42,596 nt of DNA from Clostridium sp. 26_21 (GTDB taxonomy: Bacteria; Bacillota; Clostridia; TANB77; CAG-508). The stretch is from contig MNRO01000011.1 of the NCBI GenBank assembly GCA_001915995.1, forward strand, positions 1 to 42,596. Direction: 5' to 3'. Below are positions 24,405-33,801 of the stretch, in pieces (the stretch's first letter is position 1; each line of letters opens with the position of its first letter). A program made the translations under genes and the position numbers. The notes beneath the pieces were generated by a model. It saw only the letters and a program-made list of their open reading frames with translations, searched no databases and was not told the DNA's origin.

Positions 24405-25718
24405 TTATGCAGTTTCCTTTACTTCTGCTTGAACTCTCTGTTTCTTTTTAGATTCTTTATTTGGATTTTCTATAATTTTAGGCTTAGCATTATTTTGAAT
24501 TGTATCTTTTGTTATAATACATTTCTCAATTTTTTCATTTGATGGAATGTCATACATTATATCTGTCATAACATTTTCTATTATTGAACGTAAACCTCTT
24601 GCACCTGTTTTTCTTTCAATTGCTTTATCAACAATTGCCTCAAGCGCATCTGGTTCAAATTCTAACTCTACACCATCAATTTCTAATAATTTTTTGTATT
24701 GTTTTACTAATGCATTTTTTGGTTCTGTTGTTATTTTTATTAATGCTTTTCTATCTAATTCTTTTAATGTAGCTATAATTGGTAAACGACCTATAAATTC
24801 TGGAATCATTCCAAATTTTAATAAATCTTGTGGAAGTATTTGTTCAAATACTTCGTATTTATCCATATCTTTACTACTTTGAATTTCAGCACCAAAACCT
24901 ATTGATTTTTTTCCAATTCTATCTTTTATAATATTTTCTAATCCTTCAAATGCTCCTCCACAAATAAATAATATGTTTGATGTATCTATTTGTATCATTT
25001 CTTGTTGAGGATGTTTTCTTCCACCTTGTGGTGGAACTGATGCAATTGTTCCTTCTACTATTTTTAATAATGCTTGTTGAACACCTTCACCACTTACATC
25101 TCTTGTTATTGATGGATTTTCAGATTTTCTTGTTATTTTATCTATTTCGTCAATATATATAATTCCTTTTTCTGCTTTTTCTATATCTCCATCAGCAGCT
25201 TGAATTAGTTTTAAAAGAATATTTTCAACATCTTCTCCCACATATCCAGCTTCTGTAAGTGTTGTTGCATCTGCTATTGCAAATGGTACATTTAATATTT
25301 TTGCAAGTGTACTTGCTAATAATGTTTTTCCACACCCTGTTGGTCCAACTAATAAAATATTGCTTTTTTGAATTTCTACATCATCATTTATTTCTCGTTT
25401 TTTTTCAATGTTTTCTTCATAAGCAACTCTTTTATAATGATTATATACTGCTACTGCAAGAACTTTTTTTGCTTCTTCTTGACCTATTACATATTCATCA
25501 AGAATTTCTTTTATTTCTTTTGGGCTTGGAATTTCATCTAATTCTGCCAAAGTATATGTGTCTTCATCAGAATATTCAGCATCAATTATTTCATTACATA
25601 ATCCTACACATTCATTACAAATATATACACCAGGACCAGCAATTATTTTTCTAACATTATCTTGTGTTTTGCCACAAAATGAACATTTTACACTTTTTGG
25701 TATATCATTTTTTGCCAT
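24405..25718 (-). CDS. clpX: ATP-dependent unfoldase subunit ClpX
   Basis: A 437-residue AAA+ protein that recognises tagged substrates and feeds them to ClpP. The N-terminal zinc-binding domain has C12, C15, C34 and C37 (CSFC...CNEC). Walker A is GPTGCGKT (about residue 120), Walker B IIYIDEIDKI, the sensor-2 region TGARGLRSI, and the ClpP-contacting IGF-type loop appears as SIGFGAE. The C-terminal tail is Lys-rich. The gap from clpP is 18 bases, so they are co-transcribed. The ATG follows AAAAGGAGATTAAA. Confidence 0.97.
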   Translation of the reverse strand: MAKNDIPKSVKCSFCGKTQDNVRKIIAGPGVYICNECVGLCNEIIDAEYSDEDTYTLAELDEIPSPKEIKEILDEYVIGQEEAKKVLAVAVYNHYKRVAYEENIEKKREINDDVEIQKSNILLVGPTGCGKTLLASTLAKILNVPFAIADATTLTEAGYVGEDVENILLKLIQAADGDIEKAEKGIIYIDEIDKITRKSENPSITRDVSGEGVQQALLKIVEGTIASVPPQGGRKHPQQEMIQIDTSNILFICGGAFEGLENIIKDRIGKKSIGFGAEIQSSKDMDKYEVFEQILPQDLLKFGMIPEFIGRLPIIATLKELDRKALIKITTEPKNALVKQYKKLLEIDGVELEFEPDALEAIVDKAIERKTGARGLRSIIENVMTDIMYDIPSNEKIEKCIITKDTIQNNAKPKIIENPNKESKKKQRVQAEVKETA

Positions 25719-25735
25719 TTTAATCTCCTTTTTTC

Positions 25736-26341
25736 TTAAGCTCTTTTTGTCATAATTCCATCTATCAAACCATATTCTAGGGCTTCTTCTGCTGTCATAT
25801 AATTATCTCTTTCTGTATCTTTTTCTATAACATCTAGTGGTTTTCCTGTTCTTTCACTTAAGAATTTATTTAATTTTTCTCTTGTACGAACTAAATGGTC
25901 TGCATGAATTTTAATTTCTGTTGCTTGACCTTGTAGTCCTCCACCACCAATTAATGGTTGGTGTATCATAATTTCTGAGTTTGGCATTGCAAATCTTTTT
26001 CCTTTTTCACCAGCTGTTAATAATACTGCTCCCATACTTGCTGCAAGTCCTACACATACTGTTTCAACTGGACATTTTATATAATTCATTGTATCTACAA
26101 TTGCCATTCCATCTGTTATTGATCCTCCAGGTGAATTTATATAAAAATATATTTCTTTATCTGGATCTTCTGATTCCAAGAACAACATTTGTGCAACTAT
26201 TAAACTTGATGTTGTTGGATTTACATCTTCTCCTAAGTATATTATTCTGTCTTTTAATAATCTTGAAAATATGTCATATGAACGTTCACCTTTACTTGTC
26301 TGTTCAACAACATATGGTACTAAACTTGATTTTTCTAACAT
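25736..26341 (-). CDS. clpP: ATP-dependent Clp protease proteolytic subunit
   Basis: A 201-residue serine protease forming the 14-mer barrel used by ClpX. The triad is S102 (ASMGA), H127 (MIHQP) and D176, matching the E. coli spacing. The length is normal with no large propeptide. It is followed closely by clpX. The ATG follows AGGGAGGATAAATT. The 137-base gap back to tig holds two hairpins (26392–26471). Confidence 0.97.
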   Translation of the reverse strand: MLEKSSLVPYVVEQTSKGERSYDIFSRLLKDRIIYLGEDVNPTTSSLIVAQMLFLESEDPDKEIYFYINSPGGSITDGMAIVDTMNYIKCPVETVCVGLAASMGAVLLTAGEKGKRFAMPNSEIMIHQPLIGGGGLQGQATEIKIHADHLVRTREKLNKFLSERTGKPLDVIEKDTERDNYMTAEEALEYGLIDGIMTKRA

Positions 26342-26391
26342 AATTTATCCTCCCTACCCTTGTAATTTTATCACAAGTATATAAATATTTG

Positions 26392-26412
26392 CTCTAATAT
26401 AGTCTATTAGAG
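26392..26412. other. Hairpin in the clpP leader
   Basis: An 8-bp perfect stem (CTCTAATA, 26392–26399, with 26405–26412, 5-base loop) just downstream of the tig terminator and 50 bases before clpP. It has no T-run of its own. It may be leader structure in the clpP mRNA. Confidence 0.4.
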
Positions 26413-26415
26413 TAG

Positions 26416-26471
26416 AAAAAGTTAGGTAAAACTTCTCTATTTTTAATAAAAGACTTTCCCCCTAACTTCTT
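26416..26471 (-). terminator. Probable terminator of tig
   Basis: AAAAAGTTAGG (26416–26426) is complementary, with one interruption, to CCTAACTTCTTTTT (26461–26474). The minus-strand 3' arm gives CCTAACTTTTT. The loop is long (34 bases), so efficiency is uncertain. Confidence 0.5.
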
Positions 26472-26477
26472 TTTACT

Positions 26478-27761
26478 TTATTTTATTTTTGCATTTTTTA
26501 CTATGAAATCAATTGCTTTTTCTGATTCGATTCCTTCTTTGATATAATCTTTTAAGTTTTCGTTATCATTAATTTCTTCAACTTTCTTTCCATAGTTTTT
26601 AGCCATTTCTTCTAATTTGGCATTTATTTCTTCGTCTGTTGCTTCGATTTTTTCTGCTTTTCTAACTGCTTCTAAAGTAAGTCTTGATTTTATTGCTTCA
26701 ATTGCTTGTGGTTCATATTCTTTTCTTACTTCTTCTTCAGTTTTTCCTATCATTTTTAGGTATTGTTCTAGTTTTAAACCTTGGTATGAAAGTCTTTGAT
26801 TTATATCTTGAATCATATGATCAACTTCCATATCTACCATTCCTGATGGAATTTCTACTTTTGATTTATCACATACAGCTTTTATTGCAGCTTCTTCTGT
26901 TTCATATTTTACTTTTTGTGCATTGTCTTTTTCAAGTCTTTCTTTGATACTTGCTTCTAATTCTTTTAATGTATCAAATTCGCTTACATCTTTAGCAAAT
27001 TCATCATCTAAGTTTGGTAATTCTTTCTTCTTTATTTCATGTAATTTTACTTTAAATGTTGCTTCTTTTCCAGCTAAATCTTTAGAGAAATATTCTTTTG
27101 GAAATGTTACTTTTATTTCTTTTTCTTCATCAATTTTCATTCCAACTAATTGATCTTCAAATCCTGGTATAAAAGCTCCGCTTCCTATTTCTAGTTCATG
27201 TCCTTCTGCTTTTCCACCTTCAAATGCAACACCATCAACAAATCCTTCAAAATCAATTGTTGCTGTATCTCCATTTTCTAATGCTCTGTCATCAACTGTT
27301 ACTAATCTTGAGTTTTTGTCTTGCATTTGTTTTATTTCATTTTGAATATCTTCGTCTTTTACTGGATATTCTATTTTCTTTATTTCTATTCCTTTATATT
27401 TTCCTAGTTCTACTTCTGGTTTCACTTGTACTACTGCTGTAAATATTACATCTTTTCCCTTTTCCATTTGAACTATATCAACTGTTGGTCTGCTTACTAC
27501 ATCTATTTTGTTTGCATCAATTGCTTCATCATAAGCTTCTGTTGCAACTTCATTAAATGCATCTTCATAAAAGATTTCTGCTCCATAATATTTTTCTACT
27601 ATATTCATTGGAGCTTTTCCTTTTCTAAAACCTGGTATATTAATATATTTAGCATTTTGGAAATATACTTTTTTCATTGCGTTTTCAAATTTTTCTGCGT
27701 CTACTGTAATTTCTAATTTTACTTCATTTGCATTTTCTGTTTTCTCAACTTTACAATTCAT
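26478..27761 (-). CDS. tig: Trigger factor
   Basis: A 427-residue ribosome-associated chaperone. The N-terminal ribosome-binding domain carries PGFRKGKAP (about residues 44–52; the signature FRK), the FKBP-type prolyl isomerase domain contains GDTATIDFEGFVDG and IPGFEDQLVGM, and the long helical C-terminal substrate arm follows. I begin at ATG 27761 (MNCKVEK), because GAAAGGAAGATTGAAA precedes it; a TTG six bases upstream is the alternative. Genetically it precedes clpP and clpX, a common arrangement. Confidence 0.96.
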   Translation of the reverse strand: MNCKVEKTENANEVKLEITVDAEKFENAMKKVYFQNAKYINIPGFRKGKAPMNIVEKYYGAEIFYEDAFNEVATEAYDEAIDANKIDVVSRPTVDIVQMEKGKDVIFTAVVQVKPEVELGKYKGIEIKKIEYPVKDEDIQNEIKQMQDKNSRLVTVDDRALENGDTATIDFEGFVDGVAFEGGKAEGHELEIGSGAFIPGFEDQLVGMKIDEEKEIKVTFPKEYFSKDLAGKEATFKVKLHEIKKKELPNLDDEFAKDVSEFDTLKELEASIKERLEKDNAQKVKYETEEAAIKAVCDKSKVEIPSGMVDMEVDHMIQDINQRLSYQGLKLEQYLKMIGKTEEEVRKEYEPQAIEAIKSRLTLEAVRKAEKIEATDEEINAKLEEMAKNYGKKVEEINDNENLKDYIKEGIESEKAIDFIVKNAKIK

Positions 27762-27803
27762 TTTCAATCTTCCTTTCTCGTATTGGCTTTACTTAGCTTT
27801 TAC

Positions 27804-27831
27804 ATTATATCATATATTTTCCAATTTGCAA
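27804..27831 (-). promoter_or_regulatory. Promoter of tig
   Basis: TTGCAA (27831–27826), 16 bases, TATAAT (27809–27804) preceded by TGA. About 40 bases of leader precede the start codon. Confidence 0.6.
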
Positions 27832-27893
27832 GCAATTTTATAAAGATTTTCTTAATATTTTGCGATTTTTAGGGCTAATTTATATGTTATTTT

Positions 27894-28244
27894 TCAAATT
27901 ATTTGCTTAATATGATTAATCTTACATTTTCCATTTATCATATAGACTTCTATAACATCAAATCTTATAGTAAATTTTGAAAAGTTATTTTCTTTTAAAA
28001 ACATAGCAGCACTTTTTTTCATATGAATCTTTTTGGTATTATTTACTGCTTCACTAGGTTTTCCATATTTTTCATTAGTTCTTGTTTTTACTTCAACAAA
28101 TATAATATAATTGTTTTTACTTGCTATAATATCTATTTCACCATTTCGTGTATAATAATTATTTTCAATTATTTCATATTTGTTGTCCTTCAAATATTTT
28201 TGTGCTATTTTTTCGCCTATTATTCCAAATTTTCTTTTATTCAT
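27894..28244 (-). CDS. YraN-family nuclease-fold protein
   Basis: A 116-residue UPF0102/YraN protein with a PD-(D/E)xK nuclease-like core. The conserved residues are in GEIDIIASKNNYIIFVEVKT, where the Asp and the E-x-K pattern match the fold, plus NKRKFGIIGEKIAQKYL at the start. The molecular role is not firmly known; a link to Holliday junction or uptake processing has been proposed. The start ATG 28244 is picked because GGAG lies 6 bases upstream. It overlaps dprA by 8 bases, so it is co-translated with it. Confidence 0.9.
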   Translation of the reverse strand: MNKRKFGIIGEKIAQKYLKDNKYEIIENNYYTRNGEIDIIASKNNYIIFVEVKTRTNEKYGKPSEAVNNTKKIHMKKSAAMFLKENNFSKFTIRFDVIEVYMINGKCKINHIKQII

Positions 28245-29127
28245 CATCTTCTCCATTTTTTATTCTATACACTTGTCCAGGTAATTCTTCTATTAAATTT
28301 TCTAATTGTAATAACATTATTTTATAACTTATATCTTGTATAGACATCTTAGTTTTTCTTACAATTTGATTAATATTGGCTGGCTCATTTTTTATACATT
28401 TATATACTTTTTCCAATTCTTTTGGAACTTTTTTTTCTTTTTCCTTTAATAATTTTTTCTTAAACTTAATTTGAGGATATTCTATTAATATATCTTCAAC
28501 CTTTGTTATCAATTTACTACCATTTTTGATTAATTCATTTGTTCCTAATCCTTTTGAATTTTCTAAACTACTTGGAACACAAAATACTGGTTTATTTAAA
28601 TTTTTAGTATATCTAGCAGTAACACTTGTTCCGCTTCTATAACCAGCTTCAATTACTAGTGTTCCAATTCCTAAACCTGCTACAATTCTATTTCTTTCCA
28701 AGAATTTTTTTGATTCTGCTTTAACATCTTTTTCATATTCTGTTAATATAAGTCCTCTATTTTCCAGTATTTCATCAATTAATTCTTTATTTTGTTTAGG
28801 ATATATATTATTAAATCCGCATGGCAAAACAGCAATTGTTTTTCCAGAATATTTTATACATGTTTTATGTGCTATAGCATCTATTCCAATTGCTAATCCA
28901 CTTATAATTGTAAATTCATATTCAACTAATTTTTTAGTAAATGTTTTGCACATTTTTTCACCATATTGTGTATTAGTTCTTGAACCTACAATTGCAAATC
29001 CAATACTATTTAATAATTTTATATTTCCTTTTGTATATAATCTTACTGGTGGATTTTTTATTTCTCTTAATTTATCTGGGTATAGAATATCTGCATATTC
29101 GATTATTTTTTCATCATATTTTTTCAT
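28237..29127 (-). CDS. dprA: DNA processing protein DprA
   Basis: A 296-residue Rossmann-fold protein that binds incoming single-stranded DNA and loads RecA in natural transformation. FAIVGSRTNTQYGE, ISGLAIGIDAIAH, AVLPCGFNNIYP and LVIEAGYRSGTSVTA are the family's conserved blocks. A C-terminal winged helix (about 225–290) is present. The gap to comM is 31 bases and its stop overlaps yraN. No other competence genes (comEA, comEC) are in the window. Confidence 0.95.
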   Translation of the reverse strand: MKKYDEKIIEYADILYPDKLREIKNPPVRLYTKGNIKLLNSIGFAIVGSRTNTQYGEKMCKTFTKKLVEYEFTIISGLAIGIDAIAHKTCIKYSGKTIAVLPCGFNNIYPKQNKELIDEILENRGLILTEYEKDVKAESKKFLERNRIVAGLGIGTLVIEAGYRSGTSVTARYTKNLNKPVFCVPSSLENSKGLGTNELIKNGSKLITKVEDILIEYPQIKFKKKLLKEKEKKVPKELEKVYKCIKNEPANINQIVRKTKMSIQDISYKIMLLQLENLIEELPGQVYRIKNGEDDE

Positions 29128-29158
29128 CCTACTGTTTTCCTTTCTTTCAAAACAAGAC

Positions 29159-30688
29159 TTATTTGTTCAAAAATTTATCTATACTCCTATACTGAACAGC
29201 TTCAGCAATATGTTTTGCATTTATTATTTTTTCATTATCTAAATCTGCAATAGTTCTAGCTACTTTTAATACTCTTTCATATCCTCTAACACTCAATTTT
29301 AACATTTTAAATGCTCTTTGTAATAACACATTTGCCTCATCATTTATATTACAAAATTCTCCAATTAATCTAGTTGTTAATTCCGAATTTGATTTTATTC
29401 CAAAATTTTTGTATCTTTCTATTTGGATTTTTCTGGCTATATTAACTCTTTGTTTTATATTACTAGAATTTTCAATTTTTATATTTGAATTTAACTTTTC
29501 GATTTTTGTTCTTTTTACTTCTATTTGAATATCTATTCTATCTAATAATGGACCACTTATTTTATTTAAATATCTATGTATCTCCGTTTGTGTACACCTA
29601 CACTCTTTTTCTTCATCTCCATAATATCCACATGGACAAGGATTCATACTTGCTACAAACATAAAATTACAAGGGTATCTATAATTTCCACTCAGTCTAT
29701 TTATTGTAACTTCTTTTTCTTCCAATGGCTCTCTCAATGCTTCCAATGTTGATCTATTATATTCAGTCAATTCATCCAAAAACAAAATCCCATTATGTGC
29801 TAAACTTATTTCTCCTGGTACCGGAACCTTTCCACCTCCAATTATCGACTTTATTGGTACCGTATGATGTGGCATTCTAAAAGGCCTACTTAATATTAAT
29901 CCTTCTCTTGTTAAATTAGCCGAAACACTATGAATCTTAGTTGTTTCTATTGCTTCTTCCAATGTCAAATCCGGCAAAATTGTTAGTATTCGCTTAGCAA
30001 GTGCTGTTTTTCCACTTCCAGGACTACCTATCATTAGTACATTATGCCCTCCTGCAGAAGCAACTTCTAATGCTCTTTTTATGTTTTCTTGTCCTTTTAT
30101 ATCTGTAAAATCCATATTATATTTTTTTACGAACTCTATTTTTCTTTCTACTACTTTTTCTATATAGATTTCTTTATTTAAATATTTTATAACATCATTT
30201 AATGTTGTTACTGGAATAATATCAATCCCCTTTAAAACAGAAACTTCATTTGAATTTGCTTTGGGAATTATTACTCTTTTTATTCCAAGTGATCTAGCTT
30301 CTTCACACATTGCAAATACTCCATTTGTTCTATTTATTTTTCCATCAAGCGAAAGTTCTCCAATAATAACTGTATTTACTATTTCAGTATAATTTAAATT
30401 AGGCAAACTTCCTATTGAAACTAATATTCCAATTGCAATAGGTAAATCAAATGAACTTCCTTCTTTTCTAATATTAGCAGGTGCTAGATTTATTAAAATT
30501 TTTTTACTTGGAAATTCTACTTTTGTATTTATTATTGCTGATTCAATTCTTTTTTTTGATTCTCTAACACTTGCATCTGGTAAACCAACTATTTCGAATT
30601 CTGGAATGCCATTTCTTATATCAGTCTGAACCTCTACTAGACTTCCTTCTAATCCTATTAATGATATTGACTTTATTTTTGATAACAT
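29159..30688 (-). CDS. comM: ComM/YifB-family AAA ATPase
   Basis: A 509-residue Mg-chelatase-like AAA protein; ComM is a hexameric helicase that promotes branch migration during transformation. A Lon-protease-like N-terminal domain (EIVGLPDASVRESKKRIESA) precedes the ATPase with Walker A GSPGSGKT (about residue 223), Walker B FLDELTEY and the Mg-chelatase C-terminal domain (about 400–509). A cysteine cluster near CPCGYYGDEEKECRCT is typical of the family. The ATG follows TGGAGGAAAT. Its start is back to back with the PBP gene at 30773. Confidence 0.95.
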   Translation of the reverse strand: MLSKIKSISLIGLEGSLVEVQTDIRNGIPEFEIVGLPDASVRESKKRIESAIINTKVEFPSKKILINLAPANIRKEGSSFDLPIAIGILVSIGSLPNLNYTEIVNTVIIGELSLDGKINRTNGVFAMCEEARSLGIKRVIIPKANSNEVSVLKGIDIIPVTTLNDVIKYLNKEIYIEKVVERKIEFVKKYNMDFTDIKGQENIKRALEVASAGGHNVLMIGSPGSGKTALAKRILTILPDLTLEEAIETTKIHSVSANLTREGLILSRPFRMPHHTVPIKSIIGGGKVPVPGEISLAHNGILFLDELTEYNRSTLEALREPLEEKEVTINRLSGNYRYPCNFMFVASMNPCPCGYYGDEEKECRCTQTEIHRYLNKISGPLLDRIDIQIEVKRTKIEKLNSNIKIENSSNIKQRVNIARKIQIERYKNFGIKSNSELTTRLIGEFCNINDEANVLLQRAFKMLKLSVRGYERVLKVARTIADLDNEKIINAKHIAEAVQYRSIDKFLNK

Positions 30689-30772
30689 ATTTCCTCCATG
30701 ATATTTAAAATTTTTATTGCTTTTTTTTACCTTTTATTATAAAATTGAGTAAAACAAAAGAATGGTGATTTT

Positions 30773-32638
30773 ATGAAAAAGAAAAAATTAAAGAAAAAAA
30801 ATAATAATATTAATGTTAGTAATAATATTTCAACTTCAAAGTTAAAAATATTTTTAATTATAATTATATTGTTTTTCATAGCATTACTTTGTAGGCTTAT
30901 ATTTTTACAATTTATAAATGGTCCAAAATTGCAAAGTGCTGCAAGAGCACGACAAACTAAAACTGAAACAATTTCAGCCAAAAGAGGTACAATTTTTGAT
31001 ATTAATGGTAAAACATTAGCTATGAGTTATGAAACTGATAAAATATATTTAGATCCTACAAATGTAAAAAACGAAAACAAAGAATCTATTGCACAAAAAC
31101 TATCTGAAATACTTGAAATTGATTACCAAGATTTATTAAATAAATTAACTTCAAACACAAAAAAATTTACTGTTGCTACCGAAGTTGAACAAACAAAAGT
31201 TGATAAAATAAAAGAATGGAAAAAAGACTTAGAATTTACAACCGGAATAATTTTTGAAGAAACAAATTCTAGAACATATCCATTTGGTTCTCTAGCATCT
31301 ACTGTATTAGGTTTTACTAATGCTAATAATTCTGGAGCATATGGTATTGAATATTCTTGGGATTCATTTTTAAGTGGTACTGCTGGGAAATCAGTCAGTT
31401 TAAAAGATGCAAGTCAATCAGAAATTGCAAATTCTGAAAAATCTTATATAGCTGCTGAAAATGGTTATGATTTAAATTTAACAATTGATGTCAATATTCA
31501 AGGAATTATTGAAAAACATCTTTCAGATGCTGTTAACGAATATGAATGTGATAGTGGTATTACTATTGCCATGGATCCATCAACAGGAAAAATTTTAGGT
31601 ATGGCAGATTATCCTAATTTTGATCCAAACAATCACAATATTCCAAACAGTACACTAGCTCAAACATGGGATAGTTTATCAAGTGAAGAAAAATCTATAT
31701 CATTACTAAAAATGTGGACTCCAAAAGCTGTAACAGATACATATGCTCCTGGATCAGTATTTAAACTAATTACATCTTCAATAGGAATAGAAGAAAACTT
31801 AGTAAGTCCTGATACTAAAGGTGAATTTACATGTACTGGTTATTATCATATAAATGGTGAAGAAAAACCTATAAGATGTTGGAAATGGTATCAACCACAT
31901 GGAAGTCAATCTTTAAGAGAAGCTTTAGAAAATTCTTGCAACCCTGCATTCATCGAATTAGGATTACGAATTGGCGCTCCACTTTCATATAAATATTATC
32001 AAGCATTTGGGCTATTTGAAAAAACTGGTATTTCACTTCCTGGTGAAGCAACTGGACAATTTTATGATTTAAACAAAATAAATCAACATGAACTTGCAAC
32101 AATGTCTTTTGGGGAAAAATTCGCTATTACACCAATACAAATGATTTCGGCCGTTGCCGCAATTGCTAACGATGGGCTTTTAGTACAACCTCAATTAGTT
32201 GATAAAATTACAAATACAGATACTGGTGAAGTTACAGAATTTAAACCAAAAGAAATTCGCCAAGTAATATCAAAATCAACAGCTGATAAAGTCGCTTCAA
32301 TGATGGAATCTGTTGCCACTGTAGGTTCAGGAAAAAGGATCAATGTTTATGCAAAAGGATTTTCTATTGGTGGAAAAACAGGTACTTCAGAGCCAAAAAA
32401 TGCAAATTCAAATGAAGGTTATACAGCTTCATTTGTTGCTATTTCACCTGTTGAAAATACAAAGATTGTTTTACTTGTAATATTAAAAAATCCAAAAGGG
32501 GACCAACATAATGGGGGACAAATAGCAGCTCCAACAGCAAGTAAAATGCTAGCTGAAATCTTACCATATATGGGAATTGAATCAGGAAATAAAGTTACTG
32601 AAGTTGATATAAATTCTTCTGGCAATGATTTATATTAA
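30773..32638 (+). CDS. Class B penicillin-binding protein (PBP2/SpoVD/FtsI type)
   Basis: A 621-residue peptidoglycan transpeptidase. A basic, Asn-rich cytoplasmic start and one membrane helix (about 23–47) are followed by the dimerisation domain (RGTIFDINGKTLA, about 71–83) and the transpeptidase domain with S328-x-x-K331 (GSVFK), S388-C-N390 and K535-T-G-T538. There are no PASTA repeats at the C-terminus, and the protein ends soon after the transpeptidase domain. It cannot be assigned to division (FtsI) or sporulation (SpoVD) without neighbours, since no mra/ftsL genes are adjacent. The ribosome site is weak (GGTGATTTT). Confidence 0.92.
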   Translation: MKKKKLKKKNNNINVSNNISTSKLKIFLIIIILFFIALLCRLIFLQFINGPKLQSAARARQTKTETISAKRGTIFDINGKTLAMSYETDKIYLDPTNVKNENKESIAQKLSEILEIDYQDLLNKLTSNTKKFTVATEVEQTKVDKIKEWKKDLEFTTGIIFEETNSRTYPFGSLASTVLGFTNANNSGAYGIEYSWDSFLSGTAGKSVSLKDASQSEIANSEKSYIAAENGYDLNLTIDVNIQGIIEKHLSDAVNEYECDSGITIAMDPSTGKILGMADYPNFDPNNHNIPNSTLAQTWDSLSSEEKSISLLKMWTPKAVTDTYAPGSVFKLITSSIGIEENLVSPDTKGEFTCTGYYHINGEEKPIRCWKWYQPHGSQSLREALENSCNPAFIELGLRIGAPLSYKYYQAFGLFEKTGISLPGEATGQFYDLNKINQHELATMSFGEKFAITPIQMISAVAAIANDGLLVQPQLVDKITNTDTGEVTEFKPKEIRQVISKSTADKVASMMESVATVGSGKRINVYAKGFSIGGKTGTSEPKNANSNEGYTASFVAISPVENTKIVLLVILKNPKGDQHNGGQIAAPTASKMLAEILPYMGIESGNKVTEVDINSSGNDLY

Positions 32639-32645
32639 TTTTTAT

Positions 32646-32677
32646 ATAAGATGCACTAAAATGTGCATCTTATTTTT
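32646..32677 (+). terminator. Terminator of the PBP gene
   Basis: An 11-bp perfect stem (ATAAGATGCAC, 32646–32656, with 32663–32673), then a T-run (32673–32677). It lies 8 bases after the stop codon. Confidence 0.85.
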
Positions 32678-32701
32678 ATATAATACAAATTTATAAAAAC
32701 A

Positions 32702-32956
32702 TTATGACTTGTTTTTTTTGTAATTTTCTAATGCTTTTGCAACTTGGTCCGGACAAGATGTCCCCTTTATCCCACATTCTATACCTTTTAATAAATTTAT
32801 AACATCATCAATTTTTTTTCCTTCAACAAGTCTTGAAACTCCTACTGTATTTCCTGGACATCCTCCAATAATTTTTAAGCTTTTTATTATATCTCCTTCT
32901 ATATCGAATATCATTTGCATAGAGCAAACTCCTTCTGGATTGTATGTATATTTCAT
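32702..32956 (-). CDS. TSCPD-domain protein
   Basis: An 84-residue protein with the TSCPD signature (GTSCPDQVAKAL, about 66–77) and conserved cysteines C11, C33, C61 and C69, typical of the short stand-alone TSCPD family. The same domain is found at the C-terminus of some class II ribonucleotide reductases, where it binds zinc. The function alone is unknown. GAAAGGAAGAAAAGA precedes the ATG. It lies between two genes facing different directions and appears monocistronic. Confidence 0.85.
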   Translation of the reverse strand: MKYTYNPEGVCSMQMIFDIEGDIIKSLKIIGGCPGNTVGVSRLVEGKKIDDVINLLKGIECGIKGTSCPDQVAKALENYKKNKS

Positions 32957-33023
32957 TCTTTTCTTCCTTTCTTATATAACTTTATAATTATTATATAAGA
33001 TTTGAGCCAATTTTACAATATCT

Positions 33024-33587
33024 TTATTTTTTTCTATCCATTTTTATTCCAACTAATAATACATAATCACCTAGTTTTTCAAAATATTTTTTTAATTCTG
33101 TATTTTTTTCATTATTCTGATCTTTTAAATACTTTAATATTTCAATAAAATTAATTTCTGTTCCAGTTTCTAATATATTTCCCTTATTATTTTCGATTTC
33201 CAAGAATACACTTTGATAATATTTTTTCTTTGTTAATTCTGATATTAATACTTTATTTAAAAACATTTCTCCTTCTTGTTGAATCTTTCTGTTAAATAAT
33301 TCTTCTTCATAAATTAAACACCAATAACAAAATATTGATTCTTTTATTCTAGAACTTTTAATTGGTTTAAGATAAATTTCAAGTTCTTTCCTATCATCTA
33401 ATTTAGCTTTAGTTTTTATTACTTCAAATTCATATTCTGAAATATTTTTTAATTGTAATCTCTTTTCGATTATTATTTCATCTATTTTTATATATAATGT
33501 ATTTTTCAAAATATTTATTAACTGATCTTTTGACTTTTCAATTATATTTTCAAATTCTTCTACTTTTTTATTTTCTATAATAATCAC
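33024..33587 (-). CDS. Helical protein of unknown function with an unusual start
   Basis: A 187-residue protein, if begun at GTG 33587. It is Lys/Glu/Ile-rich and mostly helical, with no membrane segment and no known motif; FCYWCLIYEEELF (about residue 85) is its most distinctive stretch. The ribosome site AAAAAGGAG overlaps that GTG, leaving no spacing. The codons with normal spacing are ATT and ATA, and no ATG exists before residue 105 or so. The true start is therefore either a GTG with no gap or a rare ATT/ATA. Family not recognised. Confidence 0.6.
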   Translation of the reverse strand: MIIIENKKVEEFENIIEKSKDQLINILKNTLYIKIDEIIIEKRLQLKNISEYEFEVIKTKAKLDDRKELEIYLKPIKSSRIKESIFCYWCLIYEEELFNRKIQQEGEMFLNKVLISELTKKKYYQSVFLEIENNKGNILETGTEINFIEILKYLKDQNNEKNTELKKYFEKLGDYVLLVGIKMDRKK

Positions 33588-33801
33588 TCCTTTTTATATG
33601 ATTAATAAAACGTTTTATCTTGCTTTTTATTTTTTGCGAAATAACAAATATTTGATTTAAATTTCTTGAAAAAAATTAATTTGAAATTATTTAACACACA
33701 TTTAGTATAATTTTTTTACACTCTTTTGTCAATATGTTATTCCAATATTTATAATATATTCATCGACAACATTTGGCAATTTTCATATAAATTTATCAAA
33801 A

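Noticed and set aside
30727..30981. Minus-strand frame overlapping the start of the PBP gene
   Set aside because: Overlaps the membrane helix region of a convincing plus-strand PBP; no ribosome site found.
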